Below are positions 46,771-58,392 of a stretch of DNA of 64,000 bases, piece by piece. Under the pieces are notes generated by a model. It was not told the DNA's origin. It made no database searches and saw only the letters and a program-made list of their open reading frames with translations. Location: the NCBI GenBank assembly GCA_034509495.1, contig CM067511.1, forward strand, positions 25,455,700 to 25,519,699. Reading direction: 5' to 3'. This DNA comes from Acestrorhynchus altus. Taxonomy: Eukaryota > Chordata > Actinopteri > Characiformes > Acestrorhynchidae. Each line of letters starts with the position of its first letter. Position 1 is the first letter of the stretch. The position numbers and the translations under genes were made by a program.

Positions 46771-49135
46771 GGACGGACAAATCATGTAAAAAATAAAGAC
46801 AATTATTGAATAAAAGTTTTAATAAACATGTTAAGAATGAGTTATTCTAACTTTTTGAGTTGCTCTTACATAGAGTATTCACAGTGGATGTTTGGCAAAG
46901 CTTAAATAAAATAGGTGAGATGAATTTAATTCATGTTTCCAGAGAAGAATTTAACATCTAGCTAATTTCACCTAGAGTGGTTAATCATCAGCTAGTGTAG
47001 TTAACATTAAGATAACGTCAGTTAGGAAAGTCAACACTTAGACAAAGTGTTCTTCTGCAAAGAACAGCTACCACGTGTGTCAGAGAAAATGTGAAGAAGG
47101 ATCCTGAAGCATGTTTTGGGGTATATAATATAAGTTCGGTGTAGTGTGTTTTTTTTTTTCAGACTGTGAAGAAGGGGTCTAACTTTTTTGGTGGTTGGGG
47201 TAGCAGGATTAGATTTCCAAAAGTGGAGAGCCATTGTAAAAAAGGACATCAATTTCTGTATTCGCTATTTGAGAACCTCTGTATCAGGATGCTACAGGCT
47301 ATGTATTATTTATCTGCACCAAGGCAAACCTGATTTGGAGCAATTGAAACAGAAATGGGTTCGGTCCTTAGTCATTTCATTGATGAATGTCAGGTTTTAT
47401 GGCCCAAGCCACGGAGAAACAGCAAGCAGGGAATCTACGTGAAGGCAGGCCATGTGCACTGTATCAATCTCCAAAATGACTCGAAGGACTCTTGCTAGGC
47501 GGCTGCCCACCACGTTTGGGTAGATTAATCTTCAGATCCAGTCAATCTTTCTGTCCTCTTCTTCTTCTCTCCCAGTCGGAGACGGGGACCTGAGGGCCCA
47601 GTCATGCCAGACACACACATCTACCATGTTTTTTTAGGGATGCAGAGATCAAAATCATGAGTCAGACAGCAGACACATGGAGCACTAGAAGGTGGAAGGA
47701 TGACTGTGAGACAGAAATCCGGAATAACAGAGCTTTTCCTGCGCCTGTCATGACAATTTTTGACTTTGTCCTTGAGCGTGAACCTGCTCAAGCACAGTAG
47801 GGCCCGACCAATACATTGTTTGGCCATGAAGCTGGATGATATTAACAGTACACTTTTGTACATAAAAACTCAACCGATTTAACCTCAAAGCTTTAAATTA
47901 ATACAGTGCATTAATCAGATATCACCATTGGGCCACAACTGCACTTCATACTCTATTCTATTGGGGTTTAAGATTGAATTATTTTTATTAATTTTGATTC
48001 TTTTTTTAGAAGTAGTGACTGTTGTCATGATGGTGAAGAACTAATGTGATGTTTATCATTTGTAGAGCCCTGCCTATATCTCTCTGCCTCTGTCTACACA
48101 CACTGATGAACAGCAAAGATCAGCATTCTTTAAAGTCCATCATTTATATTGGGTCGAACGCAATGGCCTGATGTCAAACAATCTGTAAACTGAATGCAAT
48201 CAGGTTACAAATCTTTCTCTCTAAGGCTATTGTATAACCATGACCTCCACTGGTCTACACAGACAGTTCTTCACCAGATCATTTGAGTAGTTTAAGAGAA
48301 ACAGTTTTTATATGGAACCTAGATCATACAACCATTGTTGGATTGGTTTGAATCCAAGGAGGGCTTGCATTGTATTGTTGTATTGAAGGTCCCCGTTCAT
48401 ACAGATTGAGCCATGATTTTCATGTTCAAGCAAGGTCCCAACGTACTAAACAAGCAGGTCATGACATATCAAGGGAAATCTCAGGAAATGTCAAGAGCGC
48501 TGCGCTGTATATGAATGACGTTCTAGAACACCTCTGCAAGCTGTGCAGTGAGACAGGTCTGCGGCAAGCAGTCCCACCCTGTGTAGCGTGAAGAGAGGGC
48601 TAAATTGACAAACAGCACAGTCCATTCCATAATGCAACGGAAATGAGAGGACCTTCCCCAGCAGAAATAGCAAGGAACCCTTGATTAAATCATCAGTGTC
48701 AACCAACAAATCAGCACCTACTGTATCTTGCTCGGTAGTGCAAGTCTAGTTGATAAAGTGTAAAACAGACTGTTTTAGTCATAAACTCACAGTATGATTG
48801 GCTCGATATCCCCTCATTAAAATGTATCACTTCAGATTCAGATGTGTTTACAAAAAAAAAATAGGACAGCGTGAAGACAAATGTGGTAGAAAATAGATGC
48901 GAAAAGTATATGTTGTGTAAAAAGGCTCGCAGATTGATGGGCCGCAGTGATTAGACTGCCACCGCGGTACTCGAGAGGTGGTGTCGACAGCTGCTTATGT
49001 AGATCTGCCATGATAATTGGAAGGAATTTTGAAGGGGAAAAGAGAAACAGTGCAGTTGCAGAAATTGAAAACTGTGGGAAAAGTTCACACGAATGAAAAC
49101 AATATCCAAACACTATCTGATGTGTGTCTCAAGCA
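46771..49135. other. No gene or recognised repeat
   Basis: Unique-looking sequence. The 84-residue plus-strand frame at 47188-47442 has no recognisable motif and no splice or start context that would support it. Confidence 0.45.
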
Positions 49136-49139
49136 AAAG

Positions 49140-49560
49140 GAAAGCCTGTTTACGTGCTGATCAAAGTCCATAATTCAAAATGATTAATCACCAACACCCA
49201 AAAATCTAATAATCAAAATGTACCTTTCCACACTTAGCCTAATTAAATGGCAAGGTACTCATTTCAAAAGCTCTCCAAGGAAGGTGTTTCGAGAGTGCGA
49301 AGCTGTTTGAAAGCGTCTTAAGACTGTGTGATCCACTACATGAAGTATAAAAGAGGGATCTAGACATTTAATAAGCCTCTAAATCCTGAGCCGGTCAATT
49401 CTAATGCATTTCTTCAAATAGCAGATAACTGCACTTCCCTTCAACACACTCTTAAGGCTCGAGCCAAGGTCAAGCCTACTTTAAGCTTTGCCTTGACATT
49501 CATATGTCTGTCAAGCTTTCCACTCACATCATCACAAAGGTTTGGAGTGGGCAATATTGC
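49140..49560. promoter_or_regulatory. Candidate conserved non-coding element
   Basis: About 420 bases of complex sequence: AATGATTAATCACC, CTTAGCCTAATTAAATGGC, GGTCAATTCTAATGC, GCCAAGGTCAAG and TTTGCCTTGACATTC. There are no simple repeats. It lies about 100 bases on the downstream side (minus-strand sense) of the splice-like site at 49665, so it may be part of the same functional unit. Confidence 0.4.
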
Positions 49561-49659
49561 ACCACCTTTCTAAAAAACCTTATACAAAATGAAACTTGAA
49601 CTGTGTTTCACATCCATCTCCTCCACCCACGTTTCATCAAACACAAATCATTGGTGTTG

Positions 49660-49740
49660 ACTTACCTGTGTAGGGGCCATGCCAGGAGCAGCAGGGGGAG
49701 GAGGGCAGAGGAAAGGAGAGAAAGAGAGAAAACACATTAT
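49660..49740 (-). other. Candidate recursive splice site (AG abutting GTAAGT)
   Basis: Read on the minus strand, a pyrimidine tract of about 45 bases (plus-strand 49681-49731 is almost pure purine) leads to CCCCTACACAG, followed without a gap by GTAAGTCAAC. The acceptor AG is at 49666-49667 and the donor hexamer at 49660-49665. No other AG occurs for about 80 bases upstream, and a branch-point-like TAATAAT lies about 70 bases upstream. A strong 3' splice site fused to a perfect 5' splice site is the defining plan of recursive splice sites in long vertebrate introns. Alternative: the donor of a small alternative first exon, since an in-frame GGCATGG start context precedes the GT by 15 bases. 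Confidence 0.55.
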
Positions 49741-50108
49741 TACCAGCCTTCACCCAATTTGCAGCACTGTATAAGACAGTAAAGTAAATCTTATAAACAA
49801 AACAACATCACTTCATTTTAGAAGCTGGATTCAACAATTGCACATGATTTATGGATTAAAAAGTACACTGTAATTATCTCTTGAGATACATATGATTTAC
49901 CAGTTCAGTTTACCCTATAAATGGATATTAATTTTATTTCAATATATACAGCCATTTTGGAATTATTCACGGTCATTTTGTCATTGCAAACCCATCTAGA
50001 AAACCGCAACAAACACAATGTGTGTTGGAGTGCCAATATCAATGAATATGAAGCAGAGAAGAGTTCTTTAACCTCCTGATGGCAAAAAAAAAAAAAAAAA
50101 AGAAAAAA

Positions 50109-50114
<6 letters not shown>

Positions 50115-50189
<75 letters not shown>
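50115..50189. repeat. (TA)n microsatellite, block 1
   Basis: About 37 TA units, preceded by A and T runs (50082-50114). Confidence 0.97.
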
Positions 50190-50190
<1 letters not shown>

Positions 50191-50216
50191 CATGAGAGAG
50201 ATTTTTATAGAATTTT

Positions 50217-50220
<4 letters not shown>

Positions 50221-50306
<86 letters not shown>
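50221..50306. repeat. (TA)n microsatellite, block 2
   Basis: About 42 TA units with one TT break near 50252. It is separated from block 1 by about 31 bases containing CATGAGAGAGATTTTTATAG. Confidence 0.97.
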
Positions 50307-50309
<3 letters not shown>

Positions 50310-50576
50310 GCACACAATTTCATAAATACACTTAAAACATGAATAAAAAAGTAAAATAATGCACTTTAACCAGACAATCTAACAAGGATATGCTACAAGA
50401 TCATGAATAGTGCAGCAGTGCAACTGATGATGATGCAGGTAGTGTGTTTGTCTCTGGTGTCATTGGTGTAACCATAAGTCAGGCCGAACCATTGCTTTCA
50501 GCTCATAAATTAAATCCAGGAGAGGTGTTAATGCTGATCACACATGTGCAGCCTATAATCTGTTGTGATCCCCTAA

Positions 50577-50795
50577 CATACCAACACAAGGTCAATATCA
50601 GAAAACACTTTAATAACAGAGGCATCCATTCAACAGCTCTGCAAGACAGCAGACAAGACAGCTAAGAGCGCATTTGAGAAATTCCCCCATCTGTTCCTCG
50701 ATGGAGTGGCCAGAGCAAAGTTCAACAGTGCCAACTTTGGCCAGCTGCAAGACCATGCACATGAAAAGGTCAAGGTAACCATAAAAAAAATATAG
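50577..50795 (+). other. Orphan open frame of 72 codons, no ATG
   Basis: A stop-to-stop frame begins after TAA at 50574-50576 and ends at TAG 50793-50795. Its composition is protein-like: ...TADKTAKSAFEKFPHLF then LDGVARAKFNSANFGQLQ and DHAHEKVK. A donor-like AAG/GTAACC occurs at 50774/50775, but no good acceptor precedes it. I do not recognise the family. It may be chance, an eroded retrotransposon piece or an unannotated exon. Confidence 0.2.
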
Positions 50796-50799
50796 ACAG

Positions 50800-53425
50800 C
50801 ACCTTCAGGACAAAGAGTAAACTCTGGCAAGTCTAGGTTTATGACTCCATCCCTCACTGTGCACCAATAAGTAGCTTCAAAAATGGATAAGAAGAATATG
50901 ATCCAAATGAGAAACCAGGGAATTAACAGTGAGGTGAATTCATTCAAATAACAGCTCTTGGAAGGTTCCTTTAATGGTCCTCCTGAACCTTCTGACAAAA
51001 ACATATTGTATAACCCCAGCACAATGTTGTTCTCAGCTAAATAAAGCATGATCATCCTCCATAGGGTGAGTCAGGATTATCAGCTGGATGAACACAAGCA
51101 GCCAGTGTCAAAGTGCCTTTGTCTTAAGTGTAAACGAATGAACTCGCATCATTGTGTAAATGGATTTTTTGGAACAATCGCGGAACGAGCAAATGTCTTC
51201 TACAACAATTCATAAACAAAAAGATGATAGACGTCAGAGAACGCCAATTGTGATAATTGTGTGGAGGACCTTTGCTCCTGTATCGTAGATCCCACTCGTT
51301 CATACATTCACATCATTTGGTACAGAGTGCTAAAACCTCTGAGTGATGAAAAGGGGTATTTTGTATAGGCTATATATAGGCTTTCTATTGTATTCTATGT
51401 TCTGTGTGCAGATATCCCTGTGTTTCCACAAAATAATAACATTAGAGAGACATGGCCCTGAGTCACACTTGACTTTAAAAATGAAAACGGATCCACTTTA
51501 GGGAAAGCTTTGAAATTCTCCTTCACTTAGTAAGATCTGAAAAGATCAGCAGTGGGAAAGCAAAGAGGAGCTTAGCAACGTGGAGCTCAGCGCAATGACA
51601 TCATACTGCTCCTGGCACCAGACACCCCTCCTGAGAGAATGGAAGTGCTCGAATGGCAGAGCCCCAGCAGCCAGGGTTTTTTAATATTCAGACCGTGGAC
51701 TTGGTTCAAGCTCTCTACTGCAAGCATACCAGGCAGCCAGCAATCAATCAAAGCTGAGAGAAAACTAAATATGCTCCTGTGGAAGAAGAAAAAAAGAAAA
51801 GAAAAATTAACGACCCAAGCTTTTTCTTTGGGTAATGACAACAATGCTTGTCTCTCCACACTGGGGACATTTCCATATGTAGAAAGTCCCATTTGGAGGG
51901 AAGCTCATTGGTCACAATTCTACAATGATAAATCTGCCTAAATACACCGCAGCGTTTCACATTCCAACTTGAAATGATGTTTGAAAAGTTGCTCTTTCCT
52001 TTTTTTAGTGCAACGCTTCATCACTAGAAATGTGACGGCTTACCGTTTCACTATGCGTTCGCTTCGCAAGTTATGTATCCCTGCGTGTGTCTTCACGTTT
52101 GTTTAATAGGGTCTCTCGTGAAACCATACGGATGCTTTTGATGCACTGCAGCAAAGCAAGCAGACTGAAGTCAGCATTTGCATATTCATTGTTGCTTTTT
52201 CATGTTCGATTTCAAGTGCAGGAAGAGGGCGAAGCAGCGCAAGGTGCGAATGTGATGTGTTTTGGTCCATCCCTGAGAAGTGACAATACTTTTAGAAGTG
52301 AGGGCTATTAAGAGAACAAGGCTGGAATCCAGACAGTCAGATTTGCTGCATGGTCTGAAGAGGGTAATCAGTCAAAGTAAATGTTGTTTGTCTTTTACCG
52401 ACACACAGCGAGAGATACAATCAGAGTAAATGAGCAGATGCAACTGTTTGTGAGAGGCGTGGAGTTGCATGTAGGGGTACTGGTATGGGGAGCCTTGGAA
52501 GACAAGTGGTAAAAGCCCCAGGGTATTGCATTGCAGCCCGACCAGTCCCGAGCTTTAATTACTGCTAGTGTGGAAACCATTCAACACACCTCCTGGGTGG
52601 CTCAGTTTACCTCTGAATTAATGATGCACCAAGCTCCAGTAATACTGTGGGCCTCGCTCTAGGGGCTGGATGACACTTGACTCTCTGGAAATGTGGGCTT
52701 TCAGAAATGTGAACATTAAAGCACCTCGCAAATGATGAACACTTCTCAAAAAGATGAATGCATAGCTTTTACAAGCTAACAGCTCGCCGTGCTTTTCAAA
52801 ACACGTCGCTTTCATCTAAACCACAATATGGCACAATTCTGAAGGTCAATGCAGTCTTCGCTTCTACTCCATATCATAACAGTCAAAGGATCTTTGTTAC
52901 ATGCACTTTCCTTGACCTCAATAACTTGATGAGCATTCAAAGATAACAAGAACATCCGGTCTCTCTCATTACAGATCTAATTTTATTGCCCCAGAAGAAA
53001 CACAATCAAAAACTTGGGGAATTGGCCAAAAATCAGGCAACTAATGAGGCTCTGAAGCCAGAAGGCCCCAGAATGAGGGGGAAAAAGAAATAGAACACAA
53101 TGTCAGTGGACTGAACATCACCACGAGGATCCGTGATGGAGAAGCTTCTTCGTTTTCTGGAGAGTAGGACATGGCTAAGATTCCCTTGTGTCTGATAAGT
53201 CGCTGTGCGGCTTGCTCGCTTGCTCTCTCCCTCACTCTCCATGACAGTACAGCAGGGAGAGTCCTCAGCTTGACAACAACCTGCTGGGTTATACACCAGT
53301 AAAACACCTTCATGAGCCACTGCTGTGTTGTGTGATTTTGCAACCAAATCCAATCAGTCTCCTCCTCTTCCTCCTCTTTCTGGAGTCGTCAAAGAGAGGC
53401 AGGGGGGCATCACAAGATGTGCCGG
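50800..53425. other. No gene or recognised repeat
   Basis: Unique-looking sequence. The frames of 100-106 residues at 51587-51941 and 53033-53353 show no family motifs and overlap each other in several frames. Confidence 0.45.
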
Positions 53426-53429
53426 AAAT

Positions 53430-53920
53430 ACTTGAATTATTAATTTCACTTCATTAGCACTGTGCTGTCAAACATATCAATGGCATTACGAACGGATAAA
53501 TAATGACGGCATTGTTCCCGCAGTGGCGACAGATTAACTTTTATGCCAGTTTACATTCTTGAAGAGATTACAATGTAGAGAAAATGGGCCTTTCCCTTTC
53601 AGGATCAACAGAACATGATCAAAACTCAACGTTCAATGAGTTGCAGTTGTGTTTAAGTTAAAGAAAAGTGTGCCTTGTGATCTTTAAAGAAATGACTGCT
53701 GTTCATTTGGCAGGCACTACCGGAGAGATCACTTATGAGGCAAAAACCTGTAAAGGATACGGCCGTCTTTGGCCAGGCCTAAAGTGTTCCCAGTTAGGGC
53801 TTTAGCAAGCAATTATGTAATTTATCAACATATTATTGGGGGAAATGAAAGTGCGAGTACTTCTGGAGTTAATAATCTTGTGATAAGCTGCAAAATGCCC
53901 TTTTAATTACTAAAACCTTG
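53430..53920. promoter_or_regulatory. Candidate conserved non-coding element
   Basis: Two complex sub-blocks. One is 53430-53600 (GAATTATTAATTTCAC, CTGTCAAACATATCAATGGC, GGATAAATAATGACGGC, GACAGATTAAC). The other is 53760-53910 (AGCAAGCAATTATGTAATTT, GAGTTAATAATCTTGTGATA, CCTTTTAATTAC). Dense ATTA cores, HMG-like and TGACAG-like sites and absence of repeats suggest a deeply conserved enhancer, ending where Tc1 sequence begins. Not checked by alignment. Confidence 0.42.
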
Positions 53921-53957
53921 CCAAAAGTTAGAATATTATGAAAAGGTTCTTTTCTGG

Positions 53958-54062
53958 TGAGTTAGATGTCTTACTCAAGGGCATTTCAGTCAGGTCCTGC
54001 CAGTTCAGGGAATCAAACCAGGCAACCTACCAGTCATGAGGCTGGTTCTGTAAAACAACAGG
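53958..54062 (-). mobile_element. tRNA-derived SINE, family B
   Basis: On the minus strand: GCCTCATGACTGGTAGGTTG (B-box region start), CCTGGTTTGATTCCC, GAACTGGCAGGACCTGACTG and AAATGCCCTTGAGTAAG. The head is decayed and the tail short. Confidence 0.82.
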
Positions 54063-54394
54063 CACCAATTAATTTTTTAAAACATTTTAGAGATGCACTA
54101 GTAAATCACACTCCAACTGCTCTGCAAGATGTTAAATCATGCAAGAGGAACCCGATTATTCAAGTAGCCTTGTTGAAAGAAAAAGCAAAAACCAAAGAGC
54201 AGACCAAGCTGTCAACTTAAATATCACCACACGGATATGCATTGTTTACAGAAGATAGAGAAACCCGGTATTAGAGTAGTTTGGAGCTAATTTGGAGTTA
54301 AATATTGGAGTATATTATTATCCAAAGACAATAAATATCTTGTCTAGTTTAGCACAGAAGTCCAATCATGGGAAAGACTGTCTAGAAGACAAAT

Positions 54395-54672
54395 CATTAA
54401 CCCCCTCCACAAAAAGGGTCATTGAAGGACACAGAAGGTCATTGCTGGCTGTTCACAGTGCTGTATCAAAGCATATTAATAGAAGGTCGGCTGGAAGGGG
54501 AAAATGTGGTAAGAAAGAACGGCACAAGCAACAGGGCTGACCTCAGCCTTGAGAGGTTATCAAGAAGTCAATTCCAAAACTTGGGAGAGCTTCACAAGCA
54601 GTAGGCCGAGACGGATGTCAATGAATCAAGGACCCCCATGCACAGATGTTTCCAGGAAAGGGGTTACGAAAT
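54395..54672 (+). pseudogene. Tc1-like transposase N-terminal fragment
   Basis: In one frame AVHSAVSKHINRRSAGRGKC reads as the helix-turn-helix region. After a frameshift at about 54510-54530 the next frame continues ADLSLERLSRSQFQNLGELH, meets a stop at about 54602 and then reads ESRTPMHRCFQERGY. These match in order the second DNA-binding subdomain of a Tc1-like transposase. The catalytic domain is absent. One frameshift and one stop show it is dead. Confidence 0.85.
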
Positions 54673-57600
54673 ATTCTAATGATCTGCCATTTCTGATTTA
54701 AAAGAGCTATAACCAAGAAAGTAAAGCACACACAGGTTTCTGAAGAGAAGACGCTGCAAAAATTTGATGATCATAGAAGGTGCACCATAAATTTAAGAAC
54801 GAGACATAAGATACTGTCTAATTACCAGCTACTTAAAGTACACTGAATGAAACACTTTAGGCTAAGTGTACTTTCTATCTACATAGTGCCTATTGACGTT
54901 CTCTCTCCTCATAAATTAAGGCCAGCCTTGACTTTTCACCTCCGAGACACACTCTGCTTTATTGCCCTGTCAATCTCTGCTGGCAAGGGAAGAGTCATCT
55001 TTAAACCTCACCCCGAACTCGCTCAGCTGGTTGATGGATGAGCGTCCCATGAACTCATCTCTGTGGTTCAGCGCTATTGCTTTACCCTATGGAGCCAATC
55101 AGGGGAAACAGCCGGCTAAAGCCATCAAGCTCCACAGAAAGAGCTGCTTCAAGTATAAGCTGAGCTGTTCTCAACATGCCGTTATTTGTGGACTGATTAG
55201 ACAAGATACTAGCTCGTGCTTTGAGAAAAACATAAGATCTACACGTAGACGAAGCTATAATAAGTGCTTAAACTGTGCTTACTGAACAAGACACAACACA
55301 CACAGGTTGTAAATGGTCACGTGAAAATGAATGACAAACAAAATGGTAAAAACATGAACTGTGGTATATTCACTTGTGTCTAAGTGTATGTATTTTAGTA
55401 CAATGAAATGAATTATGAGTGAGTAAACAGAATTAAATCCTAGATTAAATGCCAAAGAAGTCTTCCAGTGCATGTTTACTGCTCTGTCCACGTGTACAGG
55501 GTCAATGCACAGTGTTCAGATTAAAAGTCCTGGGGATAATACTGATACATACTTTGATTTGTTTTGTTTTTTTTTAATCAAATGAAATTAAAGTTAAAAC
55601 AATATGCTGATGAAACTGTAGCAAAGAAATATACACATACACACATTCATTGGCAACACAAAATGTCAGAAAGAAGCTGTTTCTCAATATAAATGGTCGT
55701 AGTTATGAGACCAATAAGGGACACATCAGCTTTTGTTTAGCTACCTGTAAGGTAAGACACCCATTATGTTGAAAACAATGAGTAGAAACCCTGCAAAACC
55801 CCTTTTCCGGTGAGAACCAGACCTATACATAATAAAAAAGAAACAAACCAATCGGATTAGGTTGGAAAAGCTTTGGTCGCAGGGGAATGGGCAGGAAATA
55901 CACTGAAGAGTTCCAAGTCTGTTGAATTCTTCTATTAAATGCCTGCTGTTTAAAGGGCAGCACAGAGTTCAACATTTCACAACCCTGGCCTTCTACTCTC
56001 TGAATTTTGTAAGTCCCGGTTGACGTGTGCTGGAATTAAATTTGATGAACAGTGTGGAAATATGATTTATTGTGCGAAAAATACGTCAGTTAGAGAGCTG
56101 GAAGGAAAAAGGCAAAAAGACTTTCTGCTGGCATTTCTAACTTCCTCGGTATATGCAGCATTTGCAGTATGTGGTCAATTAGGCTACACTGGGAATCAGA
56201 CTATATGCAGGAATTAGACTGGCATCAACTGTGAATATGGTTAAAGGACACAATAATGAATCCAGAGAGTTGTTCGGAATTGTTCAGACAGTGAGCATTT
56301 TTCATCATGTACAATAATTGCCTTGCACTTGATCAAACTGTTATTAAAGGACGTATTTATATTAATCTACTCCAAAAGAGGAGAACATGTAGTGTGCACT
56401 GAACTGCTACAGTAAAATAACAGCATTTTGTTCATTTTACTGCATTTGTAACTGACTTCAAGCAGAAGAAGAACATGGTGTTAGGAGAAGGGCTGGATAT
56501 GGTCACATCTGAACTGATACAACTGCTCTTCGGTTGAGTGCAACCTCGGTTCTACGGTTCTCTTTCTGTCATAACAAGAATGTCGAGTTCAAACTTCAAC
56601 AAAAGTACCAACGTCATGTTATTCATTTAGAACATTTTACACACAATATGATGCCATCTGTTCATATCTTCTTTCAACAAGGATAATTCGTCCATTTGAT
56701 TTAATCGTGTACTTGGCAGTAATGATGTAATTTATTGAGTACCCAAACTTTGGTACCCAACTTTAGTTAGGAGTCCTACCCAAGGACTCTTGTCGGCATG
56801 GAGTGGTGTGATTGCATGGAGAGCAGTAGTGTTACGTTACTGTTCTGTAACTGTAGTGAAAGTGAAGCCAGTAGCAGCTATTAAAGCAATGTGTCTAAAC
56901 CAATGACTGCACAAACAGCACCTCATCCTCAAAAGTGGAGCCACAGGTCTAGCACCTAGTTGCAGCATGATCATTGACTCCACCCGTTCCCATTCACTTC
57001 CTACTGTATTGCCATCACCAGCAGTGTTTTTCCTCTAGAAGTAAAAAGTATTCATAAAAGGCAGTGTTATCATAAGAAGGCAAGGTTACACTTAGTAACT
57101 GCCATGGCAACCAGAGATGATACGATCTGAGAAGGTGGTCCCAGGCTTCTGCAGGTCTAACCAAATGGGAGGAGAATCCGGCTCCACCTCTGGTCCCTAC
57201 TGCGCAACATGGTGGATGATTTTGGCTTCAAATGTATAGAATGGAACCATGTCATCGATGGTTTTATATATACGGTCATTGTTGTAAAACACTCTAGTTT
57301 ATGACACTTATATAATTCACTTTTTTGATGATGTTTTTAAAGGAAAACTGCAGCTTATATATACACAACTGCACATCCAACAGAAGCCACAGAGACTTGT
57401 TTCTGCACCTGTGCAGCTTTTTGTTCTTTTCTAAATACAGGGAAATTACGATCCGTGGAAATGGATGATACAGATGCTGCCTCCAGAGATAATGCTGAAA
57501 ACCACTGAGCAGGACTGAGGCTAAGGCCTTAACATCATTACTGAAGTGACCAGTCACATACCTCGGAAAGTAGTAGGGGGGAAGAAAAACGATGGCTTTT

Positions 57601-58160
57601 CCAGAAATGATCATTTAATGTAAAATACAGTGAAAGTGAGATAGATATATCCGCTTATTGTGTTTTAATAACGCAGCAAGTGAAACATGGTTGCACAGAG
57701 GAAACTCGTCCAATAACACAACGAACGGTGCACACACAAACCGAGCCAAGTTACATACACATACACGAGATCCGGAGCTGATAGAGGAACTGCATTTCCG
57801 AAAGATCAATCAGGCAGTCTAAATTGCAGACTGAAATTGTGAATCAAATCAGCTGACATCATTGCTGTGTGTAGGAGTGACACATTCAGAGTCTGATTTC
57901 ACTGCTGCATGAAAGAGCAAGTGATATAAACTAAAATTCAGATCATAGCGTTCTCTACAATTCAGTCCAAGACAATCAGCATCCTAACTAGCAGTAATCA
58001 ACCCAAATCAGAATTGGCAGGTTTTTGCTTCACACATTCAATCAGCAAGGGTCAGATTTATGTAGCTTGTGTAAGATGATGCAAGTTTCATAAGACATTT
58101 TTAAAGCCATCTTTAACCATTAGCTCTTTCATTTGTGAGGGGACATCTCCACACACTTAA
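54673..58160. other. No gene or recognised repeat
   Basis: About 3.5 kb of unique-looking AT-rich DNA. No conserved block or exon-like frame stands out; a T run lies at 55568-55577. Confidence 0.45.
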
Positions 58161-58165
58161 GAATA

Positions 58166-58392
58166 TGGGTTCTTCAATGAATTAAATTGCTTTTTACAGA
58201 ACTAAGAACCCTTTCATGAGTTAATCAAGGGTTTTTGTGCCATCAAACAGTTCTTCAGATTGATGGAGAATGTGCTATAGAGGGTTCTATCTAAAAAGGT
58301 TCCTGCGACGATGTCAAATTTGTGATAAAAGAACTCATTTTGGTGCCATAGAGAACCCTTTTTAAAAAGGTTCTATATAGAACCCTCTACAG
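58166..58392. mobile_element. Palindromic GGTTCT/AGAACC repeat element
   Basis: Begins ATGGGTTCTTCAATG and ends AAAGGTTCTATATAGAACCC, with internal GGTTCTATCTAAAAAGG and GAACCCTTT. Repeated GGTTCT...AGAACC inverted units are a common fish DNA-transposon derivative. No coding content. Confidence 0.7.

Larger units (their letters stand above)
53926..54672 (+). mobile_element. Eroded Tc1-like element with nested SINE
   Basis: GTTAGAATATTATGAAAAGG at 53926 resembles the terminal repeat of the Tc1-like family whose ends carry GTGCATCTCAA. A family B SINE interrupts it at 53958-54062. A second terminal-repeat-like piece (GAGATGCACTAGTA) lies at about 54090-54104. Transposase N-terminal sequence follows from about 54395, and the element fades near 54672. 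Confidence 0.65.

Noticed and set aside
47188..47442. 84-residue frame with tryptophan and lysine-rich stretches
   Set aside because: No recognisable motif, no splice context, and composition as in the surrounding non-coding sequence.
50630..51055. Open frame of 141 residues with hydrophobic stretches on the minus strand
   Set aside because: Hydrophobic runs arise as the complement of purine-rich sequence. There is no recognised motif, and the more protein-like frame lies on the other strand.
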